Positions 35,590 to 47,035 of a stretch of DNA of 64,000 nt are shown here, in pieces (position 1 is the first letter of the stretch; each line of letters opens with the position of its first letter). The notes beneath the pieces were generated by a model. That model searched no databases. It was not told the DNA's origin and saw only the letters and a list, made by a program, of their open reading frames with translations. The stretch lies in the NCBI RefSeq assembly GCF_020520425.1, contig NC_079487.1:13067501-13131500 (forward strand), in the 5' to 3' direction. Source of the stretch: Spinacia oleracea. Its lineage: Eukaryota; Streptophyta; Magnoliopsida; Caryophyllales; Amaranthaceae. Both the position numbers and the translations under genes were made by a program.

Positions 35590-35990
35590 CAAGAATCTTT
35601 TGGCACGGAGCAGTAATAGTTTATCCAATAGAACTAATTAACTGAATTTACATAACTCTAAACTGTGTAAACAAGCGCTTGTGATTACCTGGAGTACAAA
35701 AAGTCCATCAGTAGCCAACACAGACTCACAGTAGCAAAAGAACTCCTCAACGTATTCATGTCCTAATCTACTAATTCATGTCTTTCAGCTATTTCTAGGA
35801 TCTCACTGTACCATAAAACAGAAGAAAAATAATAGTTAGAGAAAAAAAAGGAGGAAGAAATATTATATTTAATGGCTACTGCATTTTGTAGAGAATTTTG
35901 AGGTCATACCAAGTGAAAATTCAATCATATTATTGGGCACTCTGCAGTTGTCGGTAATCATAGAGAAGGAGCGTTATGCGATTCTGTATG
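35590..35990 (-). pseudogene. Cyclopropane-fatty-acid synthase-like gene fragment, broken
   Basis: Minus-strand exon 35767-35693, bounded by AG and GT, reads GHEYVEEFFCYCESVLATDG then LFVLQ. This is the conserved segment of plant cyclopropane-fatty-acyl-phospholipid synthases that precedes the FISIP motif. These enzymes methylate double bonds of membrane lipids using S-adenosylmethionine. Upstream, at about 35975-35915, a second piece reads LYDYRQLQSAQ followed by two in-frame stops, matching the DYRQLP...YDRIIS segment of the same enzymes. A weak SVPKDS piece near 35610 may be the next exon. The internal stops make it a pseudogene. Confidence 0.75.
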
Positions 35991-37790
35991 CATAACAAAT
36001 TTATTGGACGGGAATGTGCAGAAAGGCATTGGATAGAATTTAAAGAGACATAAAACCAAACAAGTCAACCTCCTTCAACAATGATGCCACTAGACAACGT
36101 AAGCTGTTAAATTTCACACAAAACTGCATGATTGATGCATAAATGAGTCTACAGACCCTCATCTAACAGATGTTCTCAAGAAATACGGATATGACTAAGA
36201 GGCATAAACTACAAATAAATATTAAAATAAATTCTCCATGTTTTTTTTGAGTGCAACTCGAAATCTAATGCGTGTTTTCATACAAAAAATAAGACAAGTA
36301 ATCAACATTCTCATCGTAATGAAAACAGACCTTAACTAGCAATATAATTCAGTTTGTTTTGATAGGCAACACAAAAGTTCTACAGATGATCTAGGTAAAT
36401 TTAAGTCAAGTTTGTTTTGATTGATAGATGGGAATATTATCGTTAACAAGTTAAAAGATTAGACTCACTGAATAGCAACATATTTAGGGACTAGGGCAGG
36501 TACAAAGCCAATCAAAGAGTAAGAGGATGCTCAATAACTCAAAATGCATGCAGGAAGCAGTCCATGTAAACCTCGACACTATGTAACTTCAATCTAAAAA
36601 CATAAAAAACATCTTTCCATAGTAAAGAAACATATCAGTCAATATGGCAAGAGGGTGACATTAGCATCTTTCCAATGTGTTTGTTCCATAAAATTTAAAT
36701 CTTATTGTATTTTGAACTATTGTTGAAGCATCAAAACTCTTTTTCCTTTTGTTCATTGGTAATACAGAGAATACTAAGCGCGATGAATTTATATTTTTAA
36801 TACTATTGAGAAACACAAAATGGTTGTTCATGACCAGCGCATGACAGGAGAAAGATAACCAATTACAAAGTGTAATACATGATATAAGGAAGTTCAACAA
36901 ACTCTTAACTTCATAGGATTTGTGATGAAGGGAAGTTCTTAGCAAAGAAAGTAAACCTAGTCCGGGTACTTAGCATGTGAATCAAAGTACACTTTGAGAA
37001 TCTAGATAAAAGAATCTAATTTCATGGCTAATGAATTTATATTTTTAATACTATTGAGAAACACAAAATGGTTGTTCATGACCAGCGCATGACAGGAGAA
37101 AGATAACCAATTACAAAGTGTAATACATGATATAAGGAAGTTCAACAAACTCTTAACTTCATAGGATTTGTGATGAAGGGAAGTTCTTAGCAAAGAAAGT
37201 AAACCTAGTCCGGGTACTTAGCATGTGAATCAAAGTACACTTTGAGAATCTTGATAAAAGAATCTAATTTCATGGCTAATCTTCCATAAATTCCACAATA
37301 AAGTAAATGGTGAATCTAAGTCACGTAATTCCACAATGTAATGGTGAATCTAAATCACAGAATGCCACAATGTGCTGGTGTCTACTAGATTGCAGGTTCT
37401 AGCTTCACGGTTGCTAACAAAATCATTGTGAACTACAAGGTCGTCACTTATTTGTTAAATACACTGAAGACCAAGAAGGTACTCTAGAGATAATGAATAG
37501 CTGCTTCATGGATATCAGCATATCCACAGGGGCACGAGCTTCATGTATGAGCTTGAATTGGTCATGTGACGGGGGGCAATTATGTGGAGACAAGAAAGAA
37601 CCCAAAAAAGCTATGTTACATGATTCAAATTAGATAAAAAATTCAAGCAAACTCAGAAATTAGATTATACTTTCTAAAGGAACAAAGTCGGTACTCTTTT
37701 TAGTCAGATTATCAGGTATGTTTTAGTATGAAGCACGCATAAAAAGGTTACTGATACTGTAGCTTAGATATATGACTAAAAGACTTGAGA
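35991..37790. other. Noncoding stretch with a 248-bp tandem duplication
   Basis: AT-rich. Apart from the duplication at 36783-37280 and one possible minus-strand open stretch near 37580-37480 (reading LIHEARAPVDMLISMKQLF, family not recognised), I see nothing identifiable. Confidence 0.5.
36783..37280 (+). repeat. Tandem duplication, unit 248 bp
   Basis: 36783-37030 is repeated at 37031-37278 with almost no difference. Two identical minus-strand open frames in the duplication are by-products. Confidence 0.92.
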
Positions 37791-37804
37791 ACTGACCTGG
37801 AGTT

Positions 37805-38206
37805 TCTCTTAAGAACTTTTCAGTCTTTCACCATACTCCTTTACTTCCTGGAGACCTTTATGTAACTGCAAGCAATCCCATATTATAAAAAAAAATAAGC
37901 CTTTAATCTTCAAATGCCCAAACCGACATCGAAAAATGTGCTAATAAAATCATCCAAGTATATACCTTAGTCAGCCGCATTTGACGTACTGAAGATTGTT
38001 TTTTTTAGCAGAAATCAATAACTCGTCCAATTTCTATTATCACCATAAGGTTCAGGTAATCCAGAATTAATACACCAAAATAACGATCTGATTATGCTAA
38101 ATAAGCAAAAAGGAGAGTGTTGAATACCAGGGATATTTTTTCCATACCAGCTACTAGTCGTTTCTTCTCTTCTAACTTCAGCTCCATTTCCGATTTCTGA
38201 TAAAGA
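37805..38206 (-). pseudogene. Coiled-coil exon fragments, family not recognised
   Basis: Exon-like piece 38206-38140 (CAG before, GT after) reads KSEMELKLEEKKRLVAGMEK, a charged heptad-rich helix. A short piece near 38000 may read RQMRLTK. A third, at about 37870-37810, reads LHKGLQEVKEYGERLKSS and then a stop. The reading frames do not join cleanly across the presumed introns, so this may be broken. I do not recognise the protein. Confidence 0.4.
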
Positions 38207-38530
38207 GATATTATTAGTCGCTTTTGAGTTCTGATAATACAGTCCAATGAACGAAACCTAGAAGACTATTATAAAGGTCCTTGTGTATGAAATGATATAG
38301 CTCTTCGCCAGGAGAGGAGTAGACTCGCGAGTAGACTATTCCACACTCGCGAGTGGTTAACTAAATATTTATAGCTTATTTTATATATGATGTCAAGTTG
38401 TTAACTAAGTGCCACACATATACTGTTGGATATTAGATTACCAAAACATGCTATTTCTGGTGCCAATTTGAGCAGCAGCTAGCAATGAGGCAGAGAAGGA
38501 CAACCAGATAGACTCTTCTAGGCTTCAGCA

Positions 38531-39502
38531 CTACCTCTCGATTGCTTTCCTCTTTCGAATGTTGTCACATGGTAGCCTGAATGTAAGAAGCAACAATTTT
38601 AAATCAAACCATTTGAAAAAACTAATTTATAAAATTTGGGGAAAAGAGGAGTACCCTGGCCTAGGTGCAAAGTAACATCATAATATGTTTTGTCGAATTC
38701 ACTGTTGCAGCCTCCATCAGAACCTGAAGTCCCGTTCGTCGCAGAAGAAACCTTGGTTGCTATGGGGTAGTACTCAAGATACATAGGTTTCGGGCGTTCA
38801 GATGGTGTATGAAATCCTCTAAGCTCATAAATCTACAGATCATAAAAATACAGATTTAAAACTGCTATATTAGTCCACCCCACACAGTAAAACTCGATCA
38901 CATGAATGGGAGAAAGAAATATAGTTACTTGTCTGGTAAGGCCCTCTGCTCCTAAATTATTAAAAAAATAGGTAAAAACTGCATCTTTAGTCTTAGGTAA
39001 AACACATAGTACCATGTCAGAAGACCAACAACATACATCAAACAAAAATTATAACTATTTAGTCATATAAATACTGTGAAGTACCTGCCTGCGTGAATGC
39101 TCGGGTTGTTCCATCAGCAATTGGTCCTGCAGTAGCAAGTACTCGCATAAATCGATATTAATTTGGGTGCTTGTCGTACAATAATAGCCTCAAATAAAAG
39201 ACACAAATAACCAAAGGGAAGGCACTACAAACTACAGCCACCTTCTTAGCTTTTACAGACAGTAGGCTTTCACTGAGTTGCTTTTCCAGCTGCTGCACTT
39301 CTTTCAAGCTCAAGTTTGATAAATCTTTACCCAGCATCCTCCTATAATTGACAATGGTTGTTACTAGCCCAGCCTATGACAGAGTTTATAATAAAAGACC
39401 ACAAACTTGAATCAATGACAGTTTTGAGGACATATACATTTGTCTCAATTGGAGTTTTGTTATCCTGTCTTTCAGACTATCAATCTCCTTCAAATCTTCT
39501 CC
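38531..39502 (-). pseudogene. MADS-box gene fragment (AGL15/AGL18-like), no MADS domain
   Basis: Minus-strand exons with GT-AG borders: 39502-39438 (start of the K-box), 39341-39242 (100 bp, K-box, LGKDLSNLSLKEVQQLEKQL), 39126-39085 (42 bp), 38951-38929 (expected 42 bp, now broken), 38832-38655 (C-terminal, ending DVTLHLG) and 38576-38531 (ending RKRKAIER and a stop). Exon sizes and the C-terminal phrases SERPKPMYLEYYP and TLHLG fit the AGL15/AGL18 group of type II MADS transcription factors. The exon coding the DNA-binding MADS domain is absent. An apparent 5-bp insertion before the last donor shifts the frame, and exon 4 has an early stop. Not functional. Confidence 0.78.
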
Positions 39503-40840
39503 CTGCAAAAAAAAAAGAGATCCAAGAAAAACATAATAGTTTGATAAGAGAGGCTTGTTTATACAAAGTAAGCAAAGAATTGTCTAGCTGGCCATAATCA
39601 ACAGAATCCATGCCTGACATTAACTAGATACTTAAAAAAAAATCTAACTATACAAGTTATGCAACAGAGAAACAAAGGGAGACATCTTTGTAATCATCAA
39701 TCAAGTATGAAAATATAAACACTTCATCGGGAACTAAAAATAGAATTTGAGTCAAGACCCTTGTATCTCAATCACGAGTGTTGTCTTTCCGCTTTGTACC
39801 TTAAACAAGACCAGTAAGGATCGCTGAATTTGGTCTCAAAGAAGGCACATGTGACGTGACAATGTAATACCTATAAAACCTAGCCATAAAGGACATATTC
39901 CAACCAAATAAATGTGGTAACTTCAAAAAAAAAAAACCTCTAAAAAATTCAAGAAACAAGCAGCAACATAGCATCACTCCTTGTTACAAATGCACACTCA
40001 GCTAAATTATACTATTTGTCGATTCAGTGCTCCTAAAAATGCTTAATTTATCAACTAGGTGATCCCAATGTAGAACAAAATTCATAAATTTTATGCAAAA
40101 GTTAACCTTAATTTCCAAAACCCACTTCAGAAACTTCAATAGAAAAAAAATAAAGACCTAAAAATAAAACCCAGAGATAAATTAAAATTAATCAACAAAC
40201 AAACTAGAAATAAACCCTAAATTCAAACTTAAAATATGTTGAATTTTTATATAAATATTTTTAATTGCCTGAAATATACTATGAGTAGGTAGACAAGAAA
40301 GTTCAAGCACAAAAATTTCGGCAACAAAAATGAAAGCAATAAATAAAATCAAACCTTCAAGAACTTCTTCGCGTGAATTGGGAGAATTTATCTGACAAAC
40401 CAAAGAAGCCGGAAATCCAAAACCCGCAACTTAGAGCGAATATCTCTAACAAAAACACTAACTTATTGAAGCTTGAGATGGTTATATTTGGCGAATTTTG
40501 AAAACTATCAATCAGGGTTTCCCTCCTTTTGTATTGAGAGGAATGACAAGATTACTAGCAGATTGCAAAAGAAATTGAGGTGATTCGTTTGTGCTAACCT
40601 GTTGTAAACGAAATTAAGGGGATTCTGAGATGACACCAGCGATTCTATGGGAGTGTATTCAAATTTTCCAATGAGCAGTTGGTTTTTGGAGAGTGTGGGT
40701 TGACTAGGGTGAGTGTTTGATATGTTGTGGGAGCAGGTATGGGAGAATTAAGCGGGGTTAAGGGGGGAAATTTGGCTAAAATTATAAGCGAAAAGTTATA
40801 GTTTAGCGGGCTTAGCTGACATGTGGGTACACGTGTCTTT
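39503..40840. other. AT-rich stretch upstream of the MADS fragment
   Basis: No MADS-domain exon or other conserved coding segment is seen on either strand. The minus strand near 40450-40370 looks like 5' UTR and first-intron sequence but cannot be assigned. Confidence 0.5.
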
Positions 40841-41000
40841 TATTTGCTAATAACGACGCTCTATAGCGTCCTTATATGCTACGACCCTTTAAAGCGTCAA
40901 TATTTGCAAACTCCTATCCGCGCCCCAGAAATCCCTGTGACCCTTTCGTGAACCGTCGCAGTTAGTCCGTCTAGATTTGTATGTTTTTCCCATAGTGGTT

Positions 41001-41894
41001 AGAGTTCTACAATTATATCTTTCCACGAACTCTTTTCTATAAATATAACCCCAAGTTCGACGTGAAACAACACACAATTATTATTCTGAGTATTGACTCC
41101 AACCCCTAAGCCTAAGCCTCACGCTGCGAAATTGATCACGCGTTCTGTCGCAATCGATCCAAAAATCGAACAGAACGTATCATGTCCCGTATCTTGAGAT
41201 TCGTTAAATAAAAGGAGAAATAGCAAAGTCAAAGTGGTTATTTTTCTGAGAACCGTGACGCACCTCTCAAGGGTGCGTCGTAATGTGTCCCTTTTCCATG
41301 ATTTAATTGCTTTCCTCGCCCTTTTATGAACTGTTAAACTAATTGAATCTGATTGTTCTATCACGCCTAATAAAGATAATATTTTTGGGAAATTGGATTA
41401 TCATGCTAGGTCCCTTTAAACAATCTAAATCAGATAATCGCGCTCGATCTAGTATTATATGTTGCATGTTGTTAAAATCAACTCAGATTAGTTTAATAGT
41501 TAACGCATGTCCCTTCAATTATTTATGCTGAGCTAGTAAGGATATCCTGCCTCTGGAGTTATCGACGAGCGAGTACTCCTCTCGGTAGTTACATTCCCCC
41601 GAACCCTCAATCTCTACCCTGCGGGTGTACGTTGAGAGATCCCCACACCAGGGATCACAAGGGAACCTACGGCCGTCGTGGTCAAACATAATTGCACTCC
41701 CTTTATGTCACAATAACCGGGTTTTGTCAGTTTTTCTCATTGTCGTTAAAAACTGAATGGCGACTCCTATATTACTAGTCAATTGGGTGTAAACTCACAG
41801 GAAATCTAATTACACTTGATTTGACAAAAAGAAGCGTCACACCCACGAGGGACGAGGTCACGCATTAGCCTCGTGCTTTTTCGACCCCCTCACA
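41001..41894 (+). repeat. 5'-truncated LTR of the T1 family
   Basis: It aligns with T1's LTR from about 32410 to its CCCCCTCACA end, including the TATA region, with several percent divergence. Its left edge is the CACTA terminus, so the missing 5' part should lie beyond the transposon's other end. It is followed by GGGGGC and a different sequence. Confidence 0.85.
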
Positions 41895-42078
41895 GGGGGC
41901 AATGAAACGCTTCCTCTCCCGGACCAGGAATCGCAATTTCCGCCGACGGTGGAAGGTCGAAAATCACCAACAACTCTTGCGTATCGATAAAGGTAGTATA
42001 GAACGGGTTGTTCGAACTAACCGGACTAGATTCGGCCCAATTTCTCTCTCTAACTGCAACTGTCTTAGGTCTAGCCAT
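41895..42078 (-). pseudogene. N-terminal fragment of an antisense ORF, cut by an LTR
   Basis: The ATG is at 42078-42076 and the frame is open for about 60 codons (MARPKTVAVRERNWAE...) before running into the LTR at 41894. A possible TATA sequence (ATAAATAG) lies near 42256 on the minus strand. It lies just upstream of a polypurine tract and LTR of opposite orientation, the same arrangement as the antisense ORF of T1. It is therefore probably the antisense ORF of a second Tat-like element. I do not recognise the protein. Confidence 0.45.
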
Positions 42079-42363
42079 ATCTCTCAAGAATTTAGCAAAA
42101 AAAGTGAAGGAAATCGGATAAATTTACCTGAACGAAGCTTGATATTGGACAGGGAGTTGATTCGCTTTCTCTCTCTCTATCTCCTTAAAACTTTAGATCT
42201 GGAAATCTCCGGAGTCTTTTCGAATGGTTTTGTGATTTTTTGCATGTTCTTTCCCCTATTTATTGTAACTAATTATTACGGTTACCCACATCTGAGCAGT
42301 TGGACGGTTTTTGTTTCAAATTTTGAATTGTAACTTCGCTTCACGTATTTTTGTAAAATCATA

Positions 42364-45300
42364 ATTGGGGGCAAACTGTTATCCCATTTTTTGTACTAAC
42401 GACGTAACTACTTTGTCGTATGATCATGTCGTGTCGCCAGGTACTGTCTTGGTTGCATGTAATACCTCGGATTTTTCTATAATTATAAATATATTTTATT
42501 ATATTTATAAAGCATTTCGTCGTATTTATAAAGTATTTTTATAAATTAATTCCATTTAATGAGAATTAAATGCTTTTTATTTTTAATTAATTTAAATATT
42601 AATTATTTCGAAAACCGTATTTTTATTAAATAAATTCAATGAATTTATTTAATCGAGATTTGTTGGGACGTATTTCGAAAACGAATTTAATTTACTTAAA
42701 GCCCGGTCGCTTTGTCTTGAACAAACCCAACAAAGTTTGCAAGGAGTAAACTTAAATGAGCCCGGTAATAAGCCCAACTCAAAATTACCCTAACCTAGCC
42801 CACATGGGAGAGAAAACCTATAAATAGACCTCATATCAAACCCTCACAACCAAAAATTCATAAATTCAAAAATTTCTCTCTCTCCTCTTTTTCCTCTCCT
42901 TGCGGCACACTCCATGCCCCACGCTCCCTCTCTTCTTCGTGTGCCCTTGCTTGCAGCGCAAGGCTGCCCGCCTCTTGCCCGTCCCGCAGCCGCAGAGTAG
43001 CACTACGTGCCTGCGTGCTGTGTGGTCGTGCTCGCCCGCCCTGCCCACTCGTGCATCACCCCTAGTCGCGTTGCAGCACAGCAGTAGCGCTGTTTGCGCG
43101 TTGTGCCTCGCCTGTGCCCAGCGCCCAGCCTCGTCGCCTGCCCCTGTCCCTTGCGCGCGCGCCCTTGCTGCGGTGCGTTGCGCTGCCGCTGCTGTTGCTT
43201 GTGCTTGTCGTGTGCGATGGTCGGCACAAACACACACGATCATTAATCGTTGTGTGTGTGTGTGTTGATCAATTGTCTCAATCAAAAATTATTTTCAAAA
43301 ATATTAATTTTCAGTTTTAAATTGATTTAATTGTTGTGATTAGTTTAAATATTTGGGTTGTTTAAATTAATTAGAACGGTTATGAACACCGTATTGGGTT
43401 AGTATTGTGTTTTAATTAAAGAGATTGGTTTTGATGATTGAAATAATAATTTTCAGATTTAATAAGTGTATAAAGTGTTGATTTTTGAAGTCAAAACATG
43501 TTTTTGGAATAAACTATTGTTAGGGTTTTGATTTCAATTAATTAAAGCGATTGATTCACATAATTTAATGACAATTTAAATTATGGGAATCAACTTAAAT
43601 TTTCAGATTGTTTATAAGCTTTAAAAAGTTGGTTTTACTGATTTTAAAGCTAAAAAGTCAATGTTTTTATGTTAGGACTTGAGTTGACTATTTGAGACTA
43701 TTAAATTAATGATTAATGATTGATTTCTAATTAAAACAAAGGTTTTAGAATCTTAAATAGTTGCTGAAAATTTAGTAAACATGGATAATAATTTAGTTCT
43801 CTTATTTTGTTTATAGGAGTTGATTTCTAGTGAGTCGTGATTCGCACAGTGGCCCTCGTACTTAGATATTCCAGGTACGTACAAGACTATGGTGACCACC
43901 CTTCCCTTGAGGACTTTGTGAAGTGTATTGAATGCGAATCATGTGAACTTATATGTTATTATGAATTCATGTTTGATGATTGGGAATGAATATGTTATGG
44001 ATTCATGTTTGATATTGAGAACGAGCATGTTATTATTATTATTGAATCTATGTGAACGACCATGTTATGAATTGAGTTATGCTTTATAGATTCTGTTGAA
44101 CTATCATGTTATGGACTTTTATAATCGTTGAATTATGTCAAGCATGTTGTTCAAGTTGGTTTGCATGTATGAGTAGTGCGCATGCAAGTTGTTATTATTA
44201 TTATTATGCTATAGTACAGGATGTCTAGCATAATTATTGAGCCAGTCGTATATTGCCAGTGAGCAATATATTTTCTACCAAGGGGTAGAATATGTTAGAG
44301 AGTCTATGTGAATTGAATTAAGGACAATTCGTGCTAAGGGCACACCCCTCTTGTTAATAGGCAATGTCGGGTTATCTCAAACAGTGTTTTTGAGAAGGAA
44401 CAATGGGAGTAATACCACTTGAGTCTATGTTTGATCACAAGTCTTAAAGAAGTAAAATAATGAGGTGTCGTTGTTGAATTGTTTATTTGTTCAATTGTTT
44501 GTATGTTGTGTCTTGAGTAGAGTCTTGAGTCTCCTTGAACATAATATACTAATTAACGTAAAGTGTAACTCGAAAGAGCTTCAAAACTCTTGGATCGTAT
44601 AAACCTTGAGTATGAACAATGGGGGGAGTCTTGCCGGAAAACTTGTACTCCTAGAATGATACAAGACGTTGTTTCATACTCTTTTATGCCGTTGTGCATT
44701 GGAATTCCTGTCGGTATGGCCCGACTGTCGGTAGTAGCCCGACTTATTTTGGTGTATGGTTGGCTCCCATCACCCTTTTCTTTCCTTTTGAGGATACTTT
44801 ACTTTACCCGTTCGAAGCTATTCTTTATTAAACTGTGAGTCAAGAGTCGTGTCAAGTGTCGAGTCTTGTCTCCATGTTTGTTGTTTATTATATGGCTTTT
44901 GCATGTGGATTTTTTAATTCGTCGAGTGAAGCATGTTAGGATAGAATGTTATTCTAGCTTGTTCGTACTCAGCTTTTGCTGAATTCGTGCTTCATGTCTT
45001 CTGGTCATGGCCTTTGCCTTAATGACCCTATGATGATCCATCATTGCATTTGCGTTGTTAGGGAGTAGATTTTTAATAAAGCAGGTTTGTAGAGGTAACT
45101 TGCGGGAGAAGTTATCATGGTATTCGAGTTGAGAGTTTATTTCTTCCGTATTTTATAAACTCTATTTTATTTATAGTCATGACTACTACTATTGCTACTA
45201 TTTATAGTTAATGGATTTTTAAATGATTTAATACTTTGGATTTGGGCCTCAACGGTTCCAACTTGTTTTAATGACCCTTAACTACTTATTTAATATGTTT

Positions 45301-45901
45301 TGAAAGTTAGTTAATTCCGCTGCGTAATTCTGCTAAATAGCCTTAGCCGTTACCACGGTGGCGGTAATATCTTAGTAATTCCTGTGTTTTAAGGTGGAAA
45401 ATGTTTTATAAAATCAAGGAATTATTAGGGTGTTACATTGCATGTTAGGATGTGTCTCTTAGAAAGGTCGTTAGTAGAAGCAAGCGACCGACGACAAGGA
45501 ATAAATGACCAAGAACTAGGTCAAGATTATGGGCCAAGATCCAAGCCTCAGTGCCTCCAAGAGGGTTGATCAAGTCAAGGAAGCACTCAACGACTAAATA
45601 AGCTGTTATGGACGGGCGGAAGACGTGGAGGAGTTGGCCACCCAACCACCTCCTACTTTCCGGGGATTCTCCTAATTAACATAGTCGTTGCCCTACTACT
45701 ACCGGAGCCGAGCACAACAAAGAAGACGCTTACTCAAGCATTCAAGCATCCTAGCATTATAGCAATTGTTAAGCAATCATTGTATTTCAGTTATCGCAAG
45801 TACCATTTCTTTACTTAGATTATTTTTAGGTATTATAGTGGATTGGTAGCCTCATTGCTACCCGGGTTTTTCTCCCTATTCTCGGATTTTCCGCGTCACC
45901 A
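42364..45901 (+). repeat. LTR (about 540 bp) of a second element, split by a solo LTR
   Basis: A purine tract (AATTGGGGGCAAAC, 42363-42376) precedes TGTTATCCC at 42377. The left part ends at 42457, the rest resumes after the solo LTR at 45443 and ends GCGTCACCA at 45901. Joined length is about 540 bp. The end at 45901 is judged only from the CA and the change in sequence character. Confidence 0.55.
42458..45437 (+). repeat. Solo LTR, 2980 bp, gypsy type
   Basis: It starts TGTAATACC and ends GGTGTTACA, which are near-perfect inverted ends, and is flanked by TTGCA at 42453-42457 and 45438-45442. A TATA box CTATAAATAG lies near 42818. A GC-rich block (about 42895-43215) follows it, then a short (TG)n. 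No internal region or second LTR is present, so it is a solo LTR. Length and ends suggest a Tekay/Del-type chromovirus; that is inference. Confidence 0.88.
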
Positions 45902-46586
45902 TCTCCTTGTGTCGTCTCTCTTTTTCGCATTCTTTGTCTTTAACCTAGCTAGTGTTTACCCAATCTAAGTGTCGCCCCTTAGACGAAATTTGGCATAAAT
46001 ACCTCCCTCTCCCTTCTTCCCCTCAATCTTCACCATCTTCTCCCATTTTCTTTTAAGGAATCAAACAAAGGAAAATTAGTTTGTAATTGTATTTTCCTTT
46101 AGACAATGTTTTCCTTAGAAAATCATTTTACACTAAAAACGTTTTGCACCAAATCAAACAGAGCCTAAGTGTTGTAATCCTCATGATATATCTAATATAA
46201 GAATGATCACATATGATCTGTTTAGCTTTCAGTCACCTCATTGCCAAGAAATCTCAATAGTATCGAAGTAGGTGTTAAGTAATTGCCAAGAACAAACGCA
46301 AAATCATGTCTTCCTTTCATCCTATGCTTTAGGAAGGCCATGCAAATCAAAAGCTGGCATTCTCATGCATCTTGTGAATATAATTTACCCCCTCCACACA
46401 AAAAAATTAAAAACTAAAATACCCCCTCCACACAATAAAATAAAATTAAAAAATACCGTAACTGAGAAAAAGGAAAATGAAACCCTGAAGTACTTTATAG
46501 TCCATAGTGGTGCATATAACAAGTTAAAAATAAAAACATTAGTTTATACTAAATATTAACCGTGTACTTATATATACTAAATACTA
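45902..46586. other. Intergenic stretch
   Basis: No gene seen. Sequence at 46050-46170 has phrases GAATCAAACAAAGG and CCAAATCAAACAGAG that look like a short decayed transposon, but no clear ends were found. Confidence 0.4.
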
Positions 46587-47035
46587 CTCTCTCTGTTCTA
46601 AAATGTTCTTTACGTGTCCTATTTCGGGTGTTACAAAAAGTTTTTTACATTTCTTTTTATATTATCATATAAATATTTTAATATTCTATCAAAAATAGTG
46701 TCAAAAATTATTTTAACTAATTAAATTCATTGGCGTATTTAGTCTCTCACATTTTTCTAGTGGGGGGCATTAAATCTTTTCCATTTTCCCAATATCATAT
46801 TTTTTATAAAAGTGAAAACATTATAAATAAATGTAATTTTCTTTATTAAAAAAAAATAGAGGAGTCTCAATATATATTATTTTTTTTTTGGTAAGCAAGC
46901 AATATAATTAATACCAAACAAAGGTCAAATACAACCTAGCCTACTCAAACTGAGCAAGCAACACTACTAACTGCCACAGCAGCCAACACAACACCTAGCA
47001 GCTAACAAACTAGCTACACACAACTACACATCAGT

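Larger units (their letters stand above)
33317..40997 (-). mobile_element. Right part of a CACTA transposon carrying host gene fragments
   Basis: On the minus strand the right end reads CACTATGGGAAAAA, a CACTA terminus. Just inside are subterminal repeats around GACGCTCTATAGCGTC (40855-40870) and GACCCTTTAAAGCGTC. The next three bases (GTT, 40998-41000) would be the 3-bp TSD, and the sequence then enters mid-LTR. The interior holds disabled exons of at least three unrelated genes in mixed orientation. T1 is inserted on the left, so the other terminus must lie outside the window. No transposase gene is seen. Calling the gene fragments cargo of this element is inference. Confidence 0.65.

Noticed and set aside
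42866-43320. ORFs of up to 139 codons on both strands in the GC-rich part of the solo LTR
   Set aside because: Low-complexity Ala/Arg/Cys-rich reading on both strands, no conserved motif, and inside an LTR.
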